A stretch of 45,255 nt of DNA, from the NCBI RefSeq assembly GCF_002335525.1, contig NZ_BDUF01000109.1:50364-95618 (forward strand), given 5' to 3'. The stretch's first letter is position 1, and each line of letters opens with the position of its first letter. The notes under the pieces are model-generated. The model was not told the DNA's origin. It saw only the letters and a program-made list of their open reading frames with translations, and searched no databases. Source of the stretch: Effusibacillus lacus (lineage in GTDB: Bacteria; Bacillota; Bacilli; Tumebacillales; Effusibacillaceae). A program made the position numbers and the translations under genes. Below, piece by piece: positions 1 through 7,332 of this stretch.

Positions 1-1
1 T

Positions 2-85
2 CCTTACAGCCGACCGCTTGAACAATTTGTGATTCCGGGTCCGCAAGCCATTTTTGACACGGTGATGAATTTGCTGAACGAATGA
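2..85 (+). CDS. 2-oxoacid dehydrogenase E1 beta subunit, C-terminal end (partial)
   Basis: The window opens inside a reading frame whose last residues include PYSRPLEQFVIPG and finish with a TGA stop. A proline/tyrosine-rich stretch followed by a short helix is how the transketolase-type E1 beta subunits of pyruvate, branched-chain and acetoin dehydrogenase complexes end. The frame stops 25 bases before an E2 gene, the usual E1alpha-E1beta-E2 order. Only about 27 residues are visible, so the substrate (pyruvate, branched-chain 2-oxoacid or acetoin) cannot be told. The assignment rests mostly on gene order. Confidence 0.7.
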   Translation, partial: PYSRPLEQFVIPGPQAIFDTVMNLLNE

Positions 86-110
86 CATACGGGAGTGGGA
101 GGAAAAGCAA

Positions 111-1244
111 GTGGCAGAAACGATTGAAGTCAAATTGCCGGAAACGACAGCAGATGTAAATGAAAGTCTGGTCGTTTTTTGGCACCACTCGGAAGGGGAG
201 TGGGTGGAACAGGGAACGGTGCTGGTCGAGGTCCAAACGGAAAAGGCTGTGTTCGAGGTGGAGGCTCCGGCCAGCGGCAAGCTGAGCAAGATTGTGGTGA
301 AGAGGGGGGAAGTGGCCGCTGTCGGAGATGTATTGGCTCATATTGAACCGGCAAGCCAAGATTCCGGAACCCTCCCCTCGCAGGATGGGAAATTGACAGA
401 GAATGAGCTGGCCAAACGGCAAGTCGCTTCCGCCATTGCAGAGAAACAGGTTCAGGTATCTCCGAGAATTCGCCGGCTTGCCAGGGAACTTGGCGTCGAA
501 CTGTCGGCAGTAACCGGCACCGGTCCCCACGGACGATTAACGGAAGATGACATCCGAAAAGCGGCTGAACAAATGAAATCAGGTGGCCGGATTCTGCAAT
601 CCACTTCAATTCGCAAGACGATTGCCAAACGAATGACTGAAAGTTTGCGGCAGTCCGCCCAATTAACCGAGACCTCCTGGGCCGATGTCACCCGTTTGGC
701 GAGCTTCAGAAAACAATCGGCTCCTTCTGTCAGCTGGAACAGTTGGATTTTGCGTGCGACGGTTCTTGCGCTGATGCAGCACCCTTATATGAACTCCGTT
801 TGGGATGAAGACGGACTTCGCACGTTCGAACATGTACATTTGGGAATTGCTGTCGATACAGAAGAAGGGTTGTTGGTTCCTGTCATTCACAATGCACAGC
901 AATTGTCGTTACAACAGTTGCAAGATACGTTTGACCTGATGATCCATCAGGTGCGGGAAAGAAATTTGGCCGATCTTAAACTGACCGGCAGCACTTTTAC
1001 AGTGACCAACTTGGGGGGATATGGAATCCAATTTTTCACTCCCATTCTGAATCCGCCTGAATCCGCGATCCTGGGAGTCGGCCAGATTGAACAGCAAGTT
1101 GTTTTGAGAGAAGGCAACTTGGAGCAAAGGGAAAGATTGCCGCTCAGCTTGACATTTGATCACCGCGGAATCGACGGGGCACCGGCTGCCAGATTTCTGC
1201 AAACGGTCGTGAAATTGCTGGAGAACCCGGAGCAATTGCTGTAA
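111..1244 (+). CDS. Dihydrolipoamide acyltransferase (E2) of a 2-oxoacid dehydrogenase complex
   Basis: E2 core subunit that carries acyl groups on a swinging lipoyl arm and transfers them to CoA in the cytoplasm. At 377 residues it has the minimal three-part layout. There is one lipoyl domain (about 1-80) with the lipoylated lysine expected at K45 in QTEKA, a peripheral subunit-binding domain (about 118-155, VSPRIRRLARELGV), and a catalytic domain (about 165-377) carrying the active-site motif DHRGIDG near residue 350. The GTG start at 111 follows a good ribosome site (GGGAGG). The gene lies directly after an E1 beta tail and ends at a strong terminator, so E3 is not encoded next to it. Substrate specificity (acetoin, branched-chain or pyruvate) is not decided by these motifs. 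Confidence 0.92.
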   Translation: MAETIEVKLPETTADVNESLVVFWHHSEGEWVEQGTVLVEVQTEKAVFEVEAPASGKLSKIVVKRGEVAAVGDVLAHIEPASQDSGTLPSQDGKLTENELAKRQVASAIAEKQVQVSPRIRRLARELGVELSAVTGTGPHGRLTEDDIRKAAEQMKSGGRILQSTSIRKTIAKRMTESLRQSAQLTETSWADVTRLASFRKQSAPSVSWNSWILRATVLALMQHPYMNSVWDEDGLRTFEHVHLGIAVDTEEGLLVPVIHNAQQLSLQQLQDTFDLMIHQVRERNLADLKLTGSTFTVTNLGGYGIQFFTPILNPPESAILGVGQIEQQVVLREGNLEQRERLPLSLTFDHRGIDGAPAARFLQTVVKLLENPEQLL

Positions 1245-1265
1245 ACATTTCTGTCTGGTTCTCAG

Positions 1266-1301
1266 AATCCCCAACCTTTATCACGGTTGGGGATTTTTTT
1301 T
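1266..1301 (+). terminator. Intrinsic terminator after the E2 gene
   Basis: An 11-bp perfect stem (AATCCCCAACC / GGTTGGGGATT) with an 8-base loop is followed by a run of T. It ends the 2-oxoacid dehydrogenase operon. Its T-run overlaps the stop codon of the convergent acetyltransferase gene. Confidence 0.93.
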
Positions 1302-1971
1302 AAATAGGCAATAACGCTACCGAATCTTTCGCTTCCAGATTTTCAACCATTTCATACCACGACTTCGGTTTGTTTGATAAGACCGAATAATAACGTCTCA
1401 AGAACTTCACAATAAGATCTGTTTTAAGTTCATCCAAGCTATCGTCCATGGGAAGAAAACAAAGATCGAGTCCCGTTACGGCCTCTCCATCATTGTTCCA
1501 GGATGGGTGAACATAAGGGAAATCGAGGCGCTTATAACCAAGGTGAGACAATACCTCACGACGAACATACGGATCCATGGGCTTCACCCCGCCAAATTCA
1601 TAATGCTCTACCCGATAAGGATCATAAATTTCGGCAAACATACCAAATAACCTCTTTTCGTTTGCCTCGGCCAAGGAGTTCAAATCCTTCAACCTCTTTT
1701 GCGCCAAAAACCGACCGATACCGAGTCCGGCTTGGCCAATGATCGTAAAATCTGTCATTGCCACATTAAAATCTTCATAATAGCGGTACTCCGTCGCGCC
1801 TACAACATTCCCTTCGTGAACGGCAACAAACACACGAATTCCCGGATCTTCCAGAGGCTCTTTCCAAAGATCGAATTCCAATACTTCTTCGGGAGGGAAT
1901 ACGTCTTGCATCAATTGGTGCATTTTTTTAAACAAAGGATCTTCAATACTCGTAATTCTGCGATATTCCAT
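1300..1971 (-). CDS. GNAT-family N-acyltransferase, distal gene of the nitrilase operon
   Basis: A GNAT-type acyltransferase of 223 residues that should transfer an acyl group from CoA to an amine; the acceptor is unknown. The GNAT core is weakly conserved: a beta strand RVFVAVHEGNVVGATEY lies at about 45-65, and an acyl-CoA loop of the form GQAGLGIGRFL at about 100-110 resembles motif A. The ATG at 1971 is preferred over upstream starts because AAGGAG lies just before it and the longer form would overlap the previous gene. It is the last gene of a three-gene minus-strand operon with another GNAT and a nitrilase-family hydrolase. It converges on the E2 terminator. The role is probably linked to the neighbouring amidohydrolase. 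Confidence 0.75.
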   Translation of the reverse strand: MEYRRITSIEDPLFKKMHQLMQDVFPPEEVLEFDLWKEPLEDPGIRVFVAVHEGNVVGATEYRYYEDFNVAMTDFTIIGQAGLGIGRFLAQKRLKDLNSLAEANEKRLFGMFAEIYDPYRVEHYEFGGVKPMDPYVRREVLSHLGYKRLDFPYVHPSWNNDGEAVTGLDLCFLPMDDSLDELKTDLIVKFLRRYYSVLSNKPKSWYEMVENLEAKDSVALLPI

Positions 1972-1988
1972 CTTTATGATTCTCCTTG

Positions 1989-2663
1989 TCAAGATTTTGA
2001 GGTGAAAAAAGGGTTTTTCCATTCCATAAGTGTCCCATAATTGCACGATTCTTCATCCTCTAAATAGTTAGGCACCACTTTAACGGGAGTACGGCCACAG
2101 CGCAGCAGGAAGGTGATAACAGGGTCCTTCAGTTCTCCTTTTACTACCGCTTCGAGGTATTGTTCCGCCGTCATCTCATTCGCTTTCTTGTGGTAGCCAG
2201 GCATTCTTCCTCCGCCTAACAATCGTTCCAATCTTTTGTGAATTACAACATCATACATTGAAAACATCAACCATTTTCCCAATCCTAATTTTCGATAGGA
2301 GGGGCGCACGCCGATATCAACGACATATAGCGTATTCCCATTTGGATTGTGGTTGCGAATATACCCGTTATCCGTGATTTCTTCCCATGTGTGTTCGGGA
2401 TGATTCGGGTCAAAGTCAACAAGCAAGCCAGTCATCGATCCCGCGATTTCACCATTAACCTCAACACATAAGGCTCCTTCCGGGAACAAGGTAACATGGT
2501 TATTCAGCTGTTCCGTGTTCCACCATAATTCAGACGGGAATGGGGGAGGAAAACTTTCCTGTTGGATACGAAGTAAACCGGGAAAGTCACTTTCTTTATA
2601 ATTTCGGATCAACGCCGGGACAGGCCGGTCCTTATCAAAAACGTAAAACTCCTTTCGATACAT
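1989..2663 (-). CDS. GNAT-family N-acetyltransferase, counterpart of the YhcX N-terminal half
   Basis: A 224-residue GNAT protein. The acetyl-CoA loop is clear (RKLGLGKWLM after VDIGVRPSY, about residues 115-133), which marks motif A of the superfamily. The ATG at 2663 is preceded by GAGGAGG. It lies 35 bases after a carbon-nitrogen hydrolase gene in the same operon. In Bacillus and many fungi the same two activities occur as one fused GNAT-nitrilase polypeptide (YhcX type), so this pair looks like the split form. That suggests acyltransferase and amidohydrolase act on one metabolite in succession. The substrate is unknown. Confidence 0.82.
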   Translation of the reverse strand: MYRKEFYVFDKDRPVPALIRNYKESDFPGLLRIQQESFPPPFPSELWWNTEQLNNHVTLFPEGALCVEVNGEIAGSMTGLLVDFDPNHPEHTWEEITDNGYIRNHNPNGNTLYVVDIGVRPSYRKLGLGKWLMFSMYDVVIHKRLERLLGGGRMPGYHKKANEMTAEQYLEAVVKGELKDPVITFLLRCGRTPVKVVPNYLEDEESCNYGTLMEWKNPFFTSKS

Positions 2664-2698
2664 TTTTCTGCCTCCTCACAGAGAAGCTAAGTTTCTCC

Positions 2699-3556
2699 TC
2701 ATTTCCAATCCGGATAGAGATCCGTACGCCGATCGCGCCAAGTGGTGACGGAACCACTTTCACGAACCTGATATAACAGTTCCAAATCCAGATCAGCGGT
2801 AACGATCATATCGTCATTGATTTCCCCTTCTGCCAAGATACCGCGGGGAGGAAACGGAATATCGTTTGGTGTAATCACTGCCGCTTGCCCGAAATTCGCG
2901 CGCATAAAATCAACGGTTGGGAGAGAACCCACTGTACCTGTAGTTACCACATATACTTGATTTTCCACCGCTCTTGCGTGACTTGTATAACGTACTCGGT
3001 GAAACCCATGACGATCATCGGTGCAAGAAGGACAGAAAATAACATCAGCACCCTTGGCCTTCGCCATCCGAACGATTTCTGGAAATTCGATGTCATAGCA
3101 GGTTAACATAGCGATTGTTCCCTTGTCGGTCTCAAACACCTGCAGGCTTTCTCCAGGAGTCATCTTCCATTCCTTAACTTCCGTTGGCGTGATATGAAGC
3201 TTTGGCTGTTCCGCAATCCTTCCATCGGGATAGAACAAATGAGCGACGTTGTATAATCGGTCACCTTTGCGGATGACATGGGTTCCCCCAATAATATGCG
3301 TCTTTGTTTGCTTGGCAAAATTCATAAACAAAGATCGATATTGTTCTGTAAAATCCGGCAGGTCTTGAATGGTCAAGGGTTGTCCGTGATCATTCCCAAT
3401 CGACATTAATTGGGTGGTAAAGAATTCAGGGAACAGGACAAAATCCGCACCGAATTCTTCGGCTGTTTTCATATAATGTTCCACTTGTTTGGCAAATTCG
3501 TCAAAGGATTGTATCGTATGAAGATGATATTGGACCGCTGAGACTCTCAGTTTCAT
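2699..3556 (-). CDS. Carbon-nitrogen hydrolase (nitrilase superfamily)
   Basis: A 285-residue cytoplasmic amidohydrolase of the nitrilase superfamily. The Glu-Lys-Cys catalytic triad is visible: E44 in LFPEFF, K119 in PKLHIT and C153 in LTCYDIEFPE. Length and motif spacing fit the amidase/carbamoylase branches rather than true nitrilases. The ATG at 3556 is chosen because AAAGGAGGAG precedes it immediately; a TTG seven codons upstream lies within that ribosome site. It is the first gene of a minus-strand operon with two GNAT acyltransferases and is divergent from an HxlR regulator, which may control it. It resembles the C-terminal half of YhcX. The natural substrate is not known. Confidence 0.88.
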   Translation of the reverse strand: MKLRVSAVQYHLHTIQSFDEFAKQVEHYMKTAEEFGADFVLFPEFFTTQLMSIGNDHGQPLTIQDLPDFTEQYRSLFMNFAKQTKTHIIGGTHVIRKGDRLYNVAHLFYPDGRIAEQPKLHITPTEVKEWKMTPGESLQVFETDKGTIAMLTCYDIEFPEIVRMAKAKGADVIFCPSCTDDRHGFHRVRYTSHARAVENQVYVVTTGTVGSLPTVDFMRANFGQAAVITPNDIPFPPRGILAEGEINDDMIVTADLDLELLYQVRESGSVTTWRDRRTDLYPDWK

Positions 3557-3680
3557 AAGCTCCTCCTTTTGCCACAAGGCCTGAAATATTTTCCCCCAAT
3601 GTCTTTATGTTATGATAAAAATAATGAAAACAAGTTAAAATAAACGATACCGTTATTATTAGTCATATCATCCCTTAGGA

Positions 3681-3722
3681 CAAGTACATACTTTTCTGTA
3701 ATATAGTATCCTCAAGTATACT
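3681..3722 (+). promoter_or_regulatory. Putative HxlR operator cluster in the divergent promoter region
   Basis: Repeated AGTA/TACT half-sites lie between the nitrilase operon and hxlR: AGTACATACT (3683-3692), AGTAT (3705-3709) and the palindrome AGTATACT (3715-3722). They surround a -10-like TATAGT (3702-3707). HxlR proteins bind such AT-rich dyads near their own promoter. Autoregulation is inferred from position and symmetry only. Confidence 0.4.
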
Positions 3723-3745
3723 AAAGGGGTCATGGAGGCAGAAGC

Positions 3746-4093
3746 ATGGGAGATACAGTATTTAAAAATTCTATAGAAACAACATTGAAGGTGATCGGCG
3801 GCAAATGGAAACCCATCATTCTGTGTCACCTGAAGGAAGGAACGAAACGGTTCGGTGAATTAAAGCGGGATATGCCCGAAATTACTCAAAAAATGTTAAC
3901 TCAACAATTACGCGAATTAGAGCAAGATGGGATTATTCATCGCAAAGTCTATACCCAAGTACCGCCTAAAGTAGAATATTCTTTAACCGAATATGGGCAA
4001 ACCATAGGAGAAGTTTTAGATGTCATGTCCCAGTGGGGAAGACGGCATATGGCAAGAAATAAGAACCATTATCTGGATCAGTCAGGAGGCTAA
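3746..4093 (+). CDS. HxlR-family winged-helix transcriptional regulator
   Basis: A 115-residue one-domain regulator. The hallmark HxlR sequence is clear: [14 protein letters not shown] (about 16-29), FGELKR and [17 protein letters not shown] (recognition helix, about 47-62), and the wing VEYSLTEYG. Family members often act as redox or electrophile sensors through a cysteine near the N-terminus; here the single visible cysteine is C27 in the first helix, so sensing mode is open. A good GGAGG site lies just before the ATG. It is divergent from the nitrilase/GNAT operon and followed after seven bases by a small unknown gene, so it likely regulates one or both. Confidence 0.9.
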   Translation: MGDTVFKNSIETTLKVIGGKWKPIILCHLKEGTKRFGELKRDMPEITQKMLTQQLRELEQDGIIHRKVYTQVPPKVEYSLTEYGQTIGEVLDVMSQWGRRHMARNKNHYLDQSGG

Positions 4094-4100
4094 ATCTCAT

Positions 4101-4373
4101 ATGAAACATTTCTTTACCGGTGAAATAATTTCCGGTGAGCTAAGCCCTGATAAGAGCGAATTTACTGTGACGGAAATTAAAAACATCCACACTCAGTCGA
4201 TCTGGAATGAAAATCAACTAAGAGAAATGTATGATTTCCTTACAAAAGTCAAGAACAGTGGCGAAGATTCTCTTATTATATCGACAGGTACCTTTCCTGT
4301 CCTGATTAATCGGATTGAGATTGAGAAATTACACCAAGAACTTCAAGCCATATTGTCTAATGGAACTGTGTAA
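4101..4373 (+). CDS. Small hypothetical protein (90 aa) downstream of hxlR
   Basis: A 90-residue soluble protein that I do not recognise. It starts MKHFFTGEIISGE and is charged, with a predicted mixed alpha/beta pattern and no membrane segment, signal peptide or cysteine. A strong AGGAGG site (4084-4089) precedes the ATG at 4101, and it begins seven bases after the hxlR stop, so the two are almost certainly co-transcribed. A longer in-frame start at 4020 lies inside hxlR and has no ribosome site. It may be a partner or target of the regulator; no function can be assigned. Confidence 0.7.
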   Translation: MKHFFTGEIISGELSPDKSEFTVTEIKNIHTQSIWNENQLREMYDFLTKVKNSGEDSLIISTGTFPVLINRIEIEKLHQELQAILSNGTV

Positions 4374-4459
4374 CCGGGGAGAATGAAAATTCCCGACCCG
4401 GGCACCGCCCCAATGCACAACGCGACACCTTGGCTGAATGTGATGGTTCGTTCTGTCAT
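4374..4459 (-). pseudogene. 5' fragment of an APC-family amino acid permease gene
   Basis: On the minus strand an ATG at 4459 opens 28 codons reading MTERTITFSQGVALCIGAVP and then GSGIFILP. This is the typical N-terminal first helix of APC-superfamily amino acid permeases (x-G-v-a-l-x-i-G-a-v-x-G-s-G-I). An AAAGGTG ribosome site precedes it. After 4374 the frame enters the end of the neighbouring plus-strand gene and meets a stop at 4343, so the other 400 or so codons are missing. I read it as the remnant of a permease gene cut by a deletion or rearrangement with a breakpoint near 4374. Confidence 0.7.
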
Positions 4460-4634
4460 TTCGCACCTTTGTTCATCCCGCACACTACCACCCCCGTTCT
4501 CATGTTTCCATTCTATCTTGTTACAATGTTCAACATAAGCCCTTGGAAATTAAAAGGCAAGAATTCGAAACGATCCAAGTGATTCCGATTGGATATTCAA
4601 CCTCTGAAACTTGTGCAAAATGATATTTTTTTGA

Positions 4635-4663
4635 TTGATTAACTGACAATTCTATCTTATACT
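4635..4663 (+). promoter_or_regulatory. Putative sigma-A promoter of the peptide-ABC/amino-sugar operon
   Basis: A -35-like TTGATT (4635-4640) and a -10-like TATACT (4658-4663) are separated by 17 bases. Transcription would start near 4670, directly ahead of two dre-like operators at 4681 and 4719. A repressor bound there would block elongation or promoter clearance. The rest of 4460-4634 shows nothing I can assign. Confidence 0.55.
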
Positions 4664-4680
4664 GGTTTCAAGAGTTATAG

Positions 4681-4692
4681 AGGTCTAGACAA
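4681..4692 (+). promoter_or_regulatory. dre-like operator 1 (NagR/DasR-type GntR site)
   Basis: AGGTCTAGACAA matches the DasR/NagR consensus TGGTCTAGACCA at 10 of 12 positions, including the central GGTCTAGAC core. It lies just downstream of the inferred transcription start of the peptide ABC operon, which encodes a NagR-type GntR regulator further along. Confidence 0.75.
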
Positions 4693-4718
4693 CTTGATGT
4701 TTAAGGCAAGGGAGTCAG

Positions 4719-4730
4719 TGGACTAGACCT
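4719..4730 (+). promoter_or_regulatory. dre-like operator 2 (NagR/DasR-type GntR site)
   Basis: TGGACTAGACCT matches TGGTCTAGACCA at 10 of 12 positions. Its centre lies 38 bases from that of operator 1, in the untranslated leader of the peptide ABC operon. A pair of sites in one leader suggests cooperative binding. Confidence 0.7.
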
Positions 4731-4782
4731 TTCTTTAGAACGGGTGGTTGGTAGAATGCCCGTATCGGAGGAGGATGTGTCG

Positions 4783-6309
4783 ATGAAAAAGTATTGGGTT
4801 CCTGCCGCATTGTTATCTGTCAGCATGATTTTAAGCGCTTGTTCCGGCGACAAACCGGCAGCGGAACAAAAGCAGCCGAAAGGAGAAAGCCAGTTGGTGA
4901 TCGCTGCCGACCAGGATCCGGTGGGACTCGATCCGCACAAAGTTCCGGCGGCTTCCAGTCTCCGCATTTATTCCCTGGTATACGACAGCCTGACCACCAT
5001 GGACGCTGAATTCAATCTGCAGTCAGGTCTCGCCGACAAATGGGAAACGATTGACAACGGCAAAACTATCAAGTTTCAACTCCATCCGGGTGTTAAGTTT
5101 CATAACGGACGAGAAATGACTTCCGAGGACGTCAAGTTCACTTTTGAGCGAATTCTTGACCCGAAGACCGGTTCGATCGCGAAATCTTACTTCACCAGCA
5201 TCGACAAAATTGAGACTCCCGACAAGAATACCGTGGTCTTCAAACTGAAAACCCCTGACTCTGCATTCCTAGCGAATACATCCAGTTCTTTCGCATCGAT
5301 CGTACCGAAAGAAGTGGCCGACCTGAACAAGGAAGCGGTAGGCACCGGTCCTTTCAAACTCGAAAAGATTGAACAAGGACAGTACGTATTGTTGAAAAAG
5401 AATCCGGATTACTTTAAACAAGGTCTGCCGAAAGCCGATTCCATCAAATTCACGATCATGAAGGACGAAGCGGAACGACTGGCTGCAATTCGGGGAGGCA
5501 AGGTGGATTTGACAACCGTTTCCGCCGACTCGGCCAAACTGTTGGAAAACAGCAAAGGTGTTTCCGTCAAGAATTATCAATCGATGGAATACAGCTATCT
5601 TGGCATGAACGTAAAGAAAAAACCGTTTGACGATCCGCGCGTAAGACAGGCAATCAGCTATGCCGTTGACCGCAACGCGATTGTGCAAACCGTATGGAAA
5701 AGCCAAGCTTCCTTGACGGGACCGATTGCGCCGGCACAGAAAACTTGGGCACTTGATACAGGTGTGTTCCCGAGTTACAAACGGGACATTGAGAAGGCCA
5801 AACAGTTGTTGAAAGAAGCCGGTTATGCGGATGGTTTCAAAACCGTCATTCAAACCGCATCCACCTACCCGGACATGATTGAGACCGCTCAGGTTCTCCA
5901 ACAGCAGTTGAAAGAAATCGGCATCAACGCTGAAATCCAGCAACTGGAATGGGGTACTTACGTCAATACCTGGAAATCGAAAGACATGACCCTGATGGTT
6001 GGCCGCAATACTTCCGGTACGGATCCGGACCGTTCGATGCGTTTCTTCTTCTCCACCACGGGATCGGCAAACGTATGGAATTACAGCAATCCGGACTACG
6101 ACAAGCTGGTTCAAAAAGCTTTGGAAACAACTGATGTTGCTGAACGCAAGAAAATCTACGAAGATGCCCAGAAGATGCTGGTTCAGGACGCTCCGAACCT
6201 GTTCCTCGCATCGCCGAAATACTTCTATGCCGTACGAGACAACATTGAAGGATTCGTGCCTTCCGCGGCAGGTGAAGCTTTGGCTCTGATTCAGACATCC
6301 AAAAAGTAA
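4783..6309 (+). CDS. Peptide/muropeptide ABC transporter substrate-binding lipoprotein
   Basis: A 508-residue extracytoplasmic solute receptor of the DppA/OppA family (SBP family 5). It has a lipoprotein signal peptide with lipobox LSAC and the lipidated cysteine at C20, then the typical sequence SLADKWE-like segments and KFHNGREMTSEDVKFTFERI near 105-125 that mark this family. The ATG at 4783 has GGAGGAGG upstream; the in-frame starts before it lack a site. It is the first gene of the island and precedes two permeases and two ATPases. Next to murQ, anmK and amidase-like genes, its ligand is probably a cell-wall peptide or muropeptide rather than a general oligopeptide. That specificity is inferred from context. 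Confidence 0.88.
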   Translation: MKKYWVPAALLSVSMILSACSGDKPAAEQKQPKGESQLVIAADQDPVGLDPHKVPAASSLRIYSLVYDSLTTMDAEFNLQSGLADKWETIDNGKTIKFQLHPGVKFHNGREMTSEDVKFTFERILDPKTGSIAKSYFTSIDKIETPDKNTVVFKLKTPDSAFLANTSSSFASIVPKEVADLNKEAVGTGPFKLEKIEQGQYVLLKKNPDYFKQGLPKADSIKFTIMKDEAERLAAIRGGKVDLTTVSADSAKLLENSKGVSVKNYQSMEYSYLGMNVKKKPFDDPRVRQAISYAVDRNAIVQTVWKSQASLTGPIAPAQKTWALDTGVFPSYKRDIEKAKQLLKEAGYADGFKTVIQTASTYPDMIETAQVLQQQLKEIGINAEIQQLEWGTYVNTWKSKDMTLMVGRNTSGTDPDRSMRFFFSTTGSANVWNYSNPDYDKLVQKALETTDVAERKKIYEDAQKMLVQDAPNLFLASPKYFYAVRDNIEGFVPSAAGEALALIQTSKK

Positions 6310-6322
6310 TTCCGTAAACACG

Positions 6323-6357
6323 GGTCGGCGGTGTAAGCCGTCCGGCCTTTTCTTTTC
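6323..6357 (+). terminator. Intra-operon terminator-like hairpin after the binding protein
   Basis: A GC-rich imperfect stem (GGTCGGCGG / CCGTCCGGCC, one bulge) is followed by TTTTCTTTT between the binding-protein gene and the permease genes. Such partial terminators commonly let the binding protein be made in excess over the membrane parts. Confidence 0.7.
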
Positions 6358-6376
6358 CTGGAAAGAGGGGGAAACT

Positions 6377-7318
6377 GTGGGACGCTATATTCTCAATCGT
6401 ATGGTGACAATGATCCCGATTTTGTTTGGCATATCGGTGCTGGTATTTACCATCATGCACATGGTGCCCGGCGATCCCGCATCGATCATGCTCGGCACGA
6501 ACGCGACTCCGGAAGCGATTGCAGCTATGCGGCAAAGCATGGGTTTGGACAAGCCGGTCGTCACTCAATATCTGAATTGGATCAGTGGATTGCTGCAGGG
6601 AAACTTCGGTGAATCGGTTCGCACCGGGGAAGCAATTCTGCCGGAAATCCTGGACCGCTTTTCTGTTACCCTGCAGCTTTCCATTTTCGCCGCGATTATC
6701 GGATGGACGATCGCTGTCCCTGTGGGTATCGTTTCTGCAGTCAGGGCCCACACTTCGATCGACGTTGTCGGGCGGATTGCTGCGATGCTGGGGATTTCCG
6801 TGCCCAATTTTGCGTTTGGTACCCTGCTCCTGCTGACGCTGTCGCTTTATTTCGGATGGTTCCCGCCAGTGGACTATGTGGATTTTTGGGTGGATCCGGC
6901 GGAAGCGTTTAAAGTCTTCATTTTACCGGCAGTTACCATGGGAGTTGTGTTGGCGGGCGGCATTATGCGGATGACCCGTTCGGCATTTCTGGAAACCCTC
7001 GACAAAGATTTTATCCGCACGGCAAGAGCAAAGGGGAACACTGAATGGAAAGTCGTTTTCGGGCATGCATTCCGTAACTCTGCATTGCCGATTGTTACGC
7101 TTGCGGGTATGCAGATCGGCTATCTGCTGGGCGGTGCGGTGATCGTGGAGCAGTTGTTCTCGATTCCGGGGCTTGGCCAGTACATTCTGGACGGAATTCA
7201 CCAAAGGGACTATCCGGTGGTTCAGGGCGGCGTGTTGTTCGTCGCGTTGGTATTTGTGACGGTCAACCTGCTGGTTGACATCATCTACACCTGGATTGAC
7301 CCGAGAATCAAGTACTAG
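6377..7318 (+). CDS. Peptide ABC transporter permease (DppB-like)
   Basis: A 313-residue inner-membrane permease. It begins with the DppB/OppB-type first helix followed by MVPGDPASIMLG, the conserved periplasmic-loop signature of this group. It has six likely membrane segments and an EAA-type coupling loop (RTARAKGNTEWKVVFGHAFR, about 214-233) for contact with the ATPase. The GTG start at 6377 follows AGAGGGGGAAA. It pairs with the DppC-like permease 14 bases downstream to form the membrane channel of the peptide importer. The amino-sugar gene context suggests muropeptide or cell-wall peptide import. Confidence 0.92.
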   Translation: MGRYILNRMVTMIPILFGISVLVFTIMHMVPGDPASIMLGTNATPEAIAAMRQSMGLDKPVVTQYLNWISGLLQGNFGESVRTGEAILPEILDRFSVTLQLSIFAAIIGWTIAVPVGIVSAVRAHTSIDVVGRIAAMLGISVPNFAFGTLLLLTLSLYFGWFPPVDYVDFWVDPAEAFKVFILPAVTMGVVLAGGIMRMTRSAFLETLDKDFIRTARAKGNTEWKVVFGHAFRNSALPIVTLAGMQIGYLLGGAVIVEQLFSIPGLGQYILDGIHQRDYPVVQGGVLFVALVFVTVNLLVDIIYTWIDPRIKY

Positions 7319-7332
7319 AGGGGGGGCACATC

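Noticed and set aside
5269..6321. Long minus-strand open frame (350 codons) opposite the peptide-binding protein gene
   Set aside because: It is fully covered by a lipoprotein gene with clear family motifs, has no ribosome site, and its cysteine- and arginine-rich translation matches nothing; it is a shadow of codon bias.
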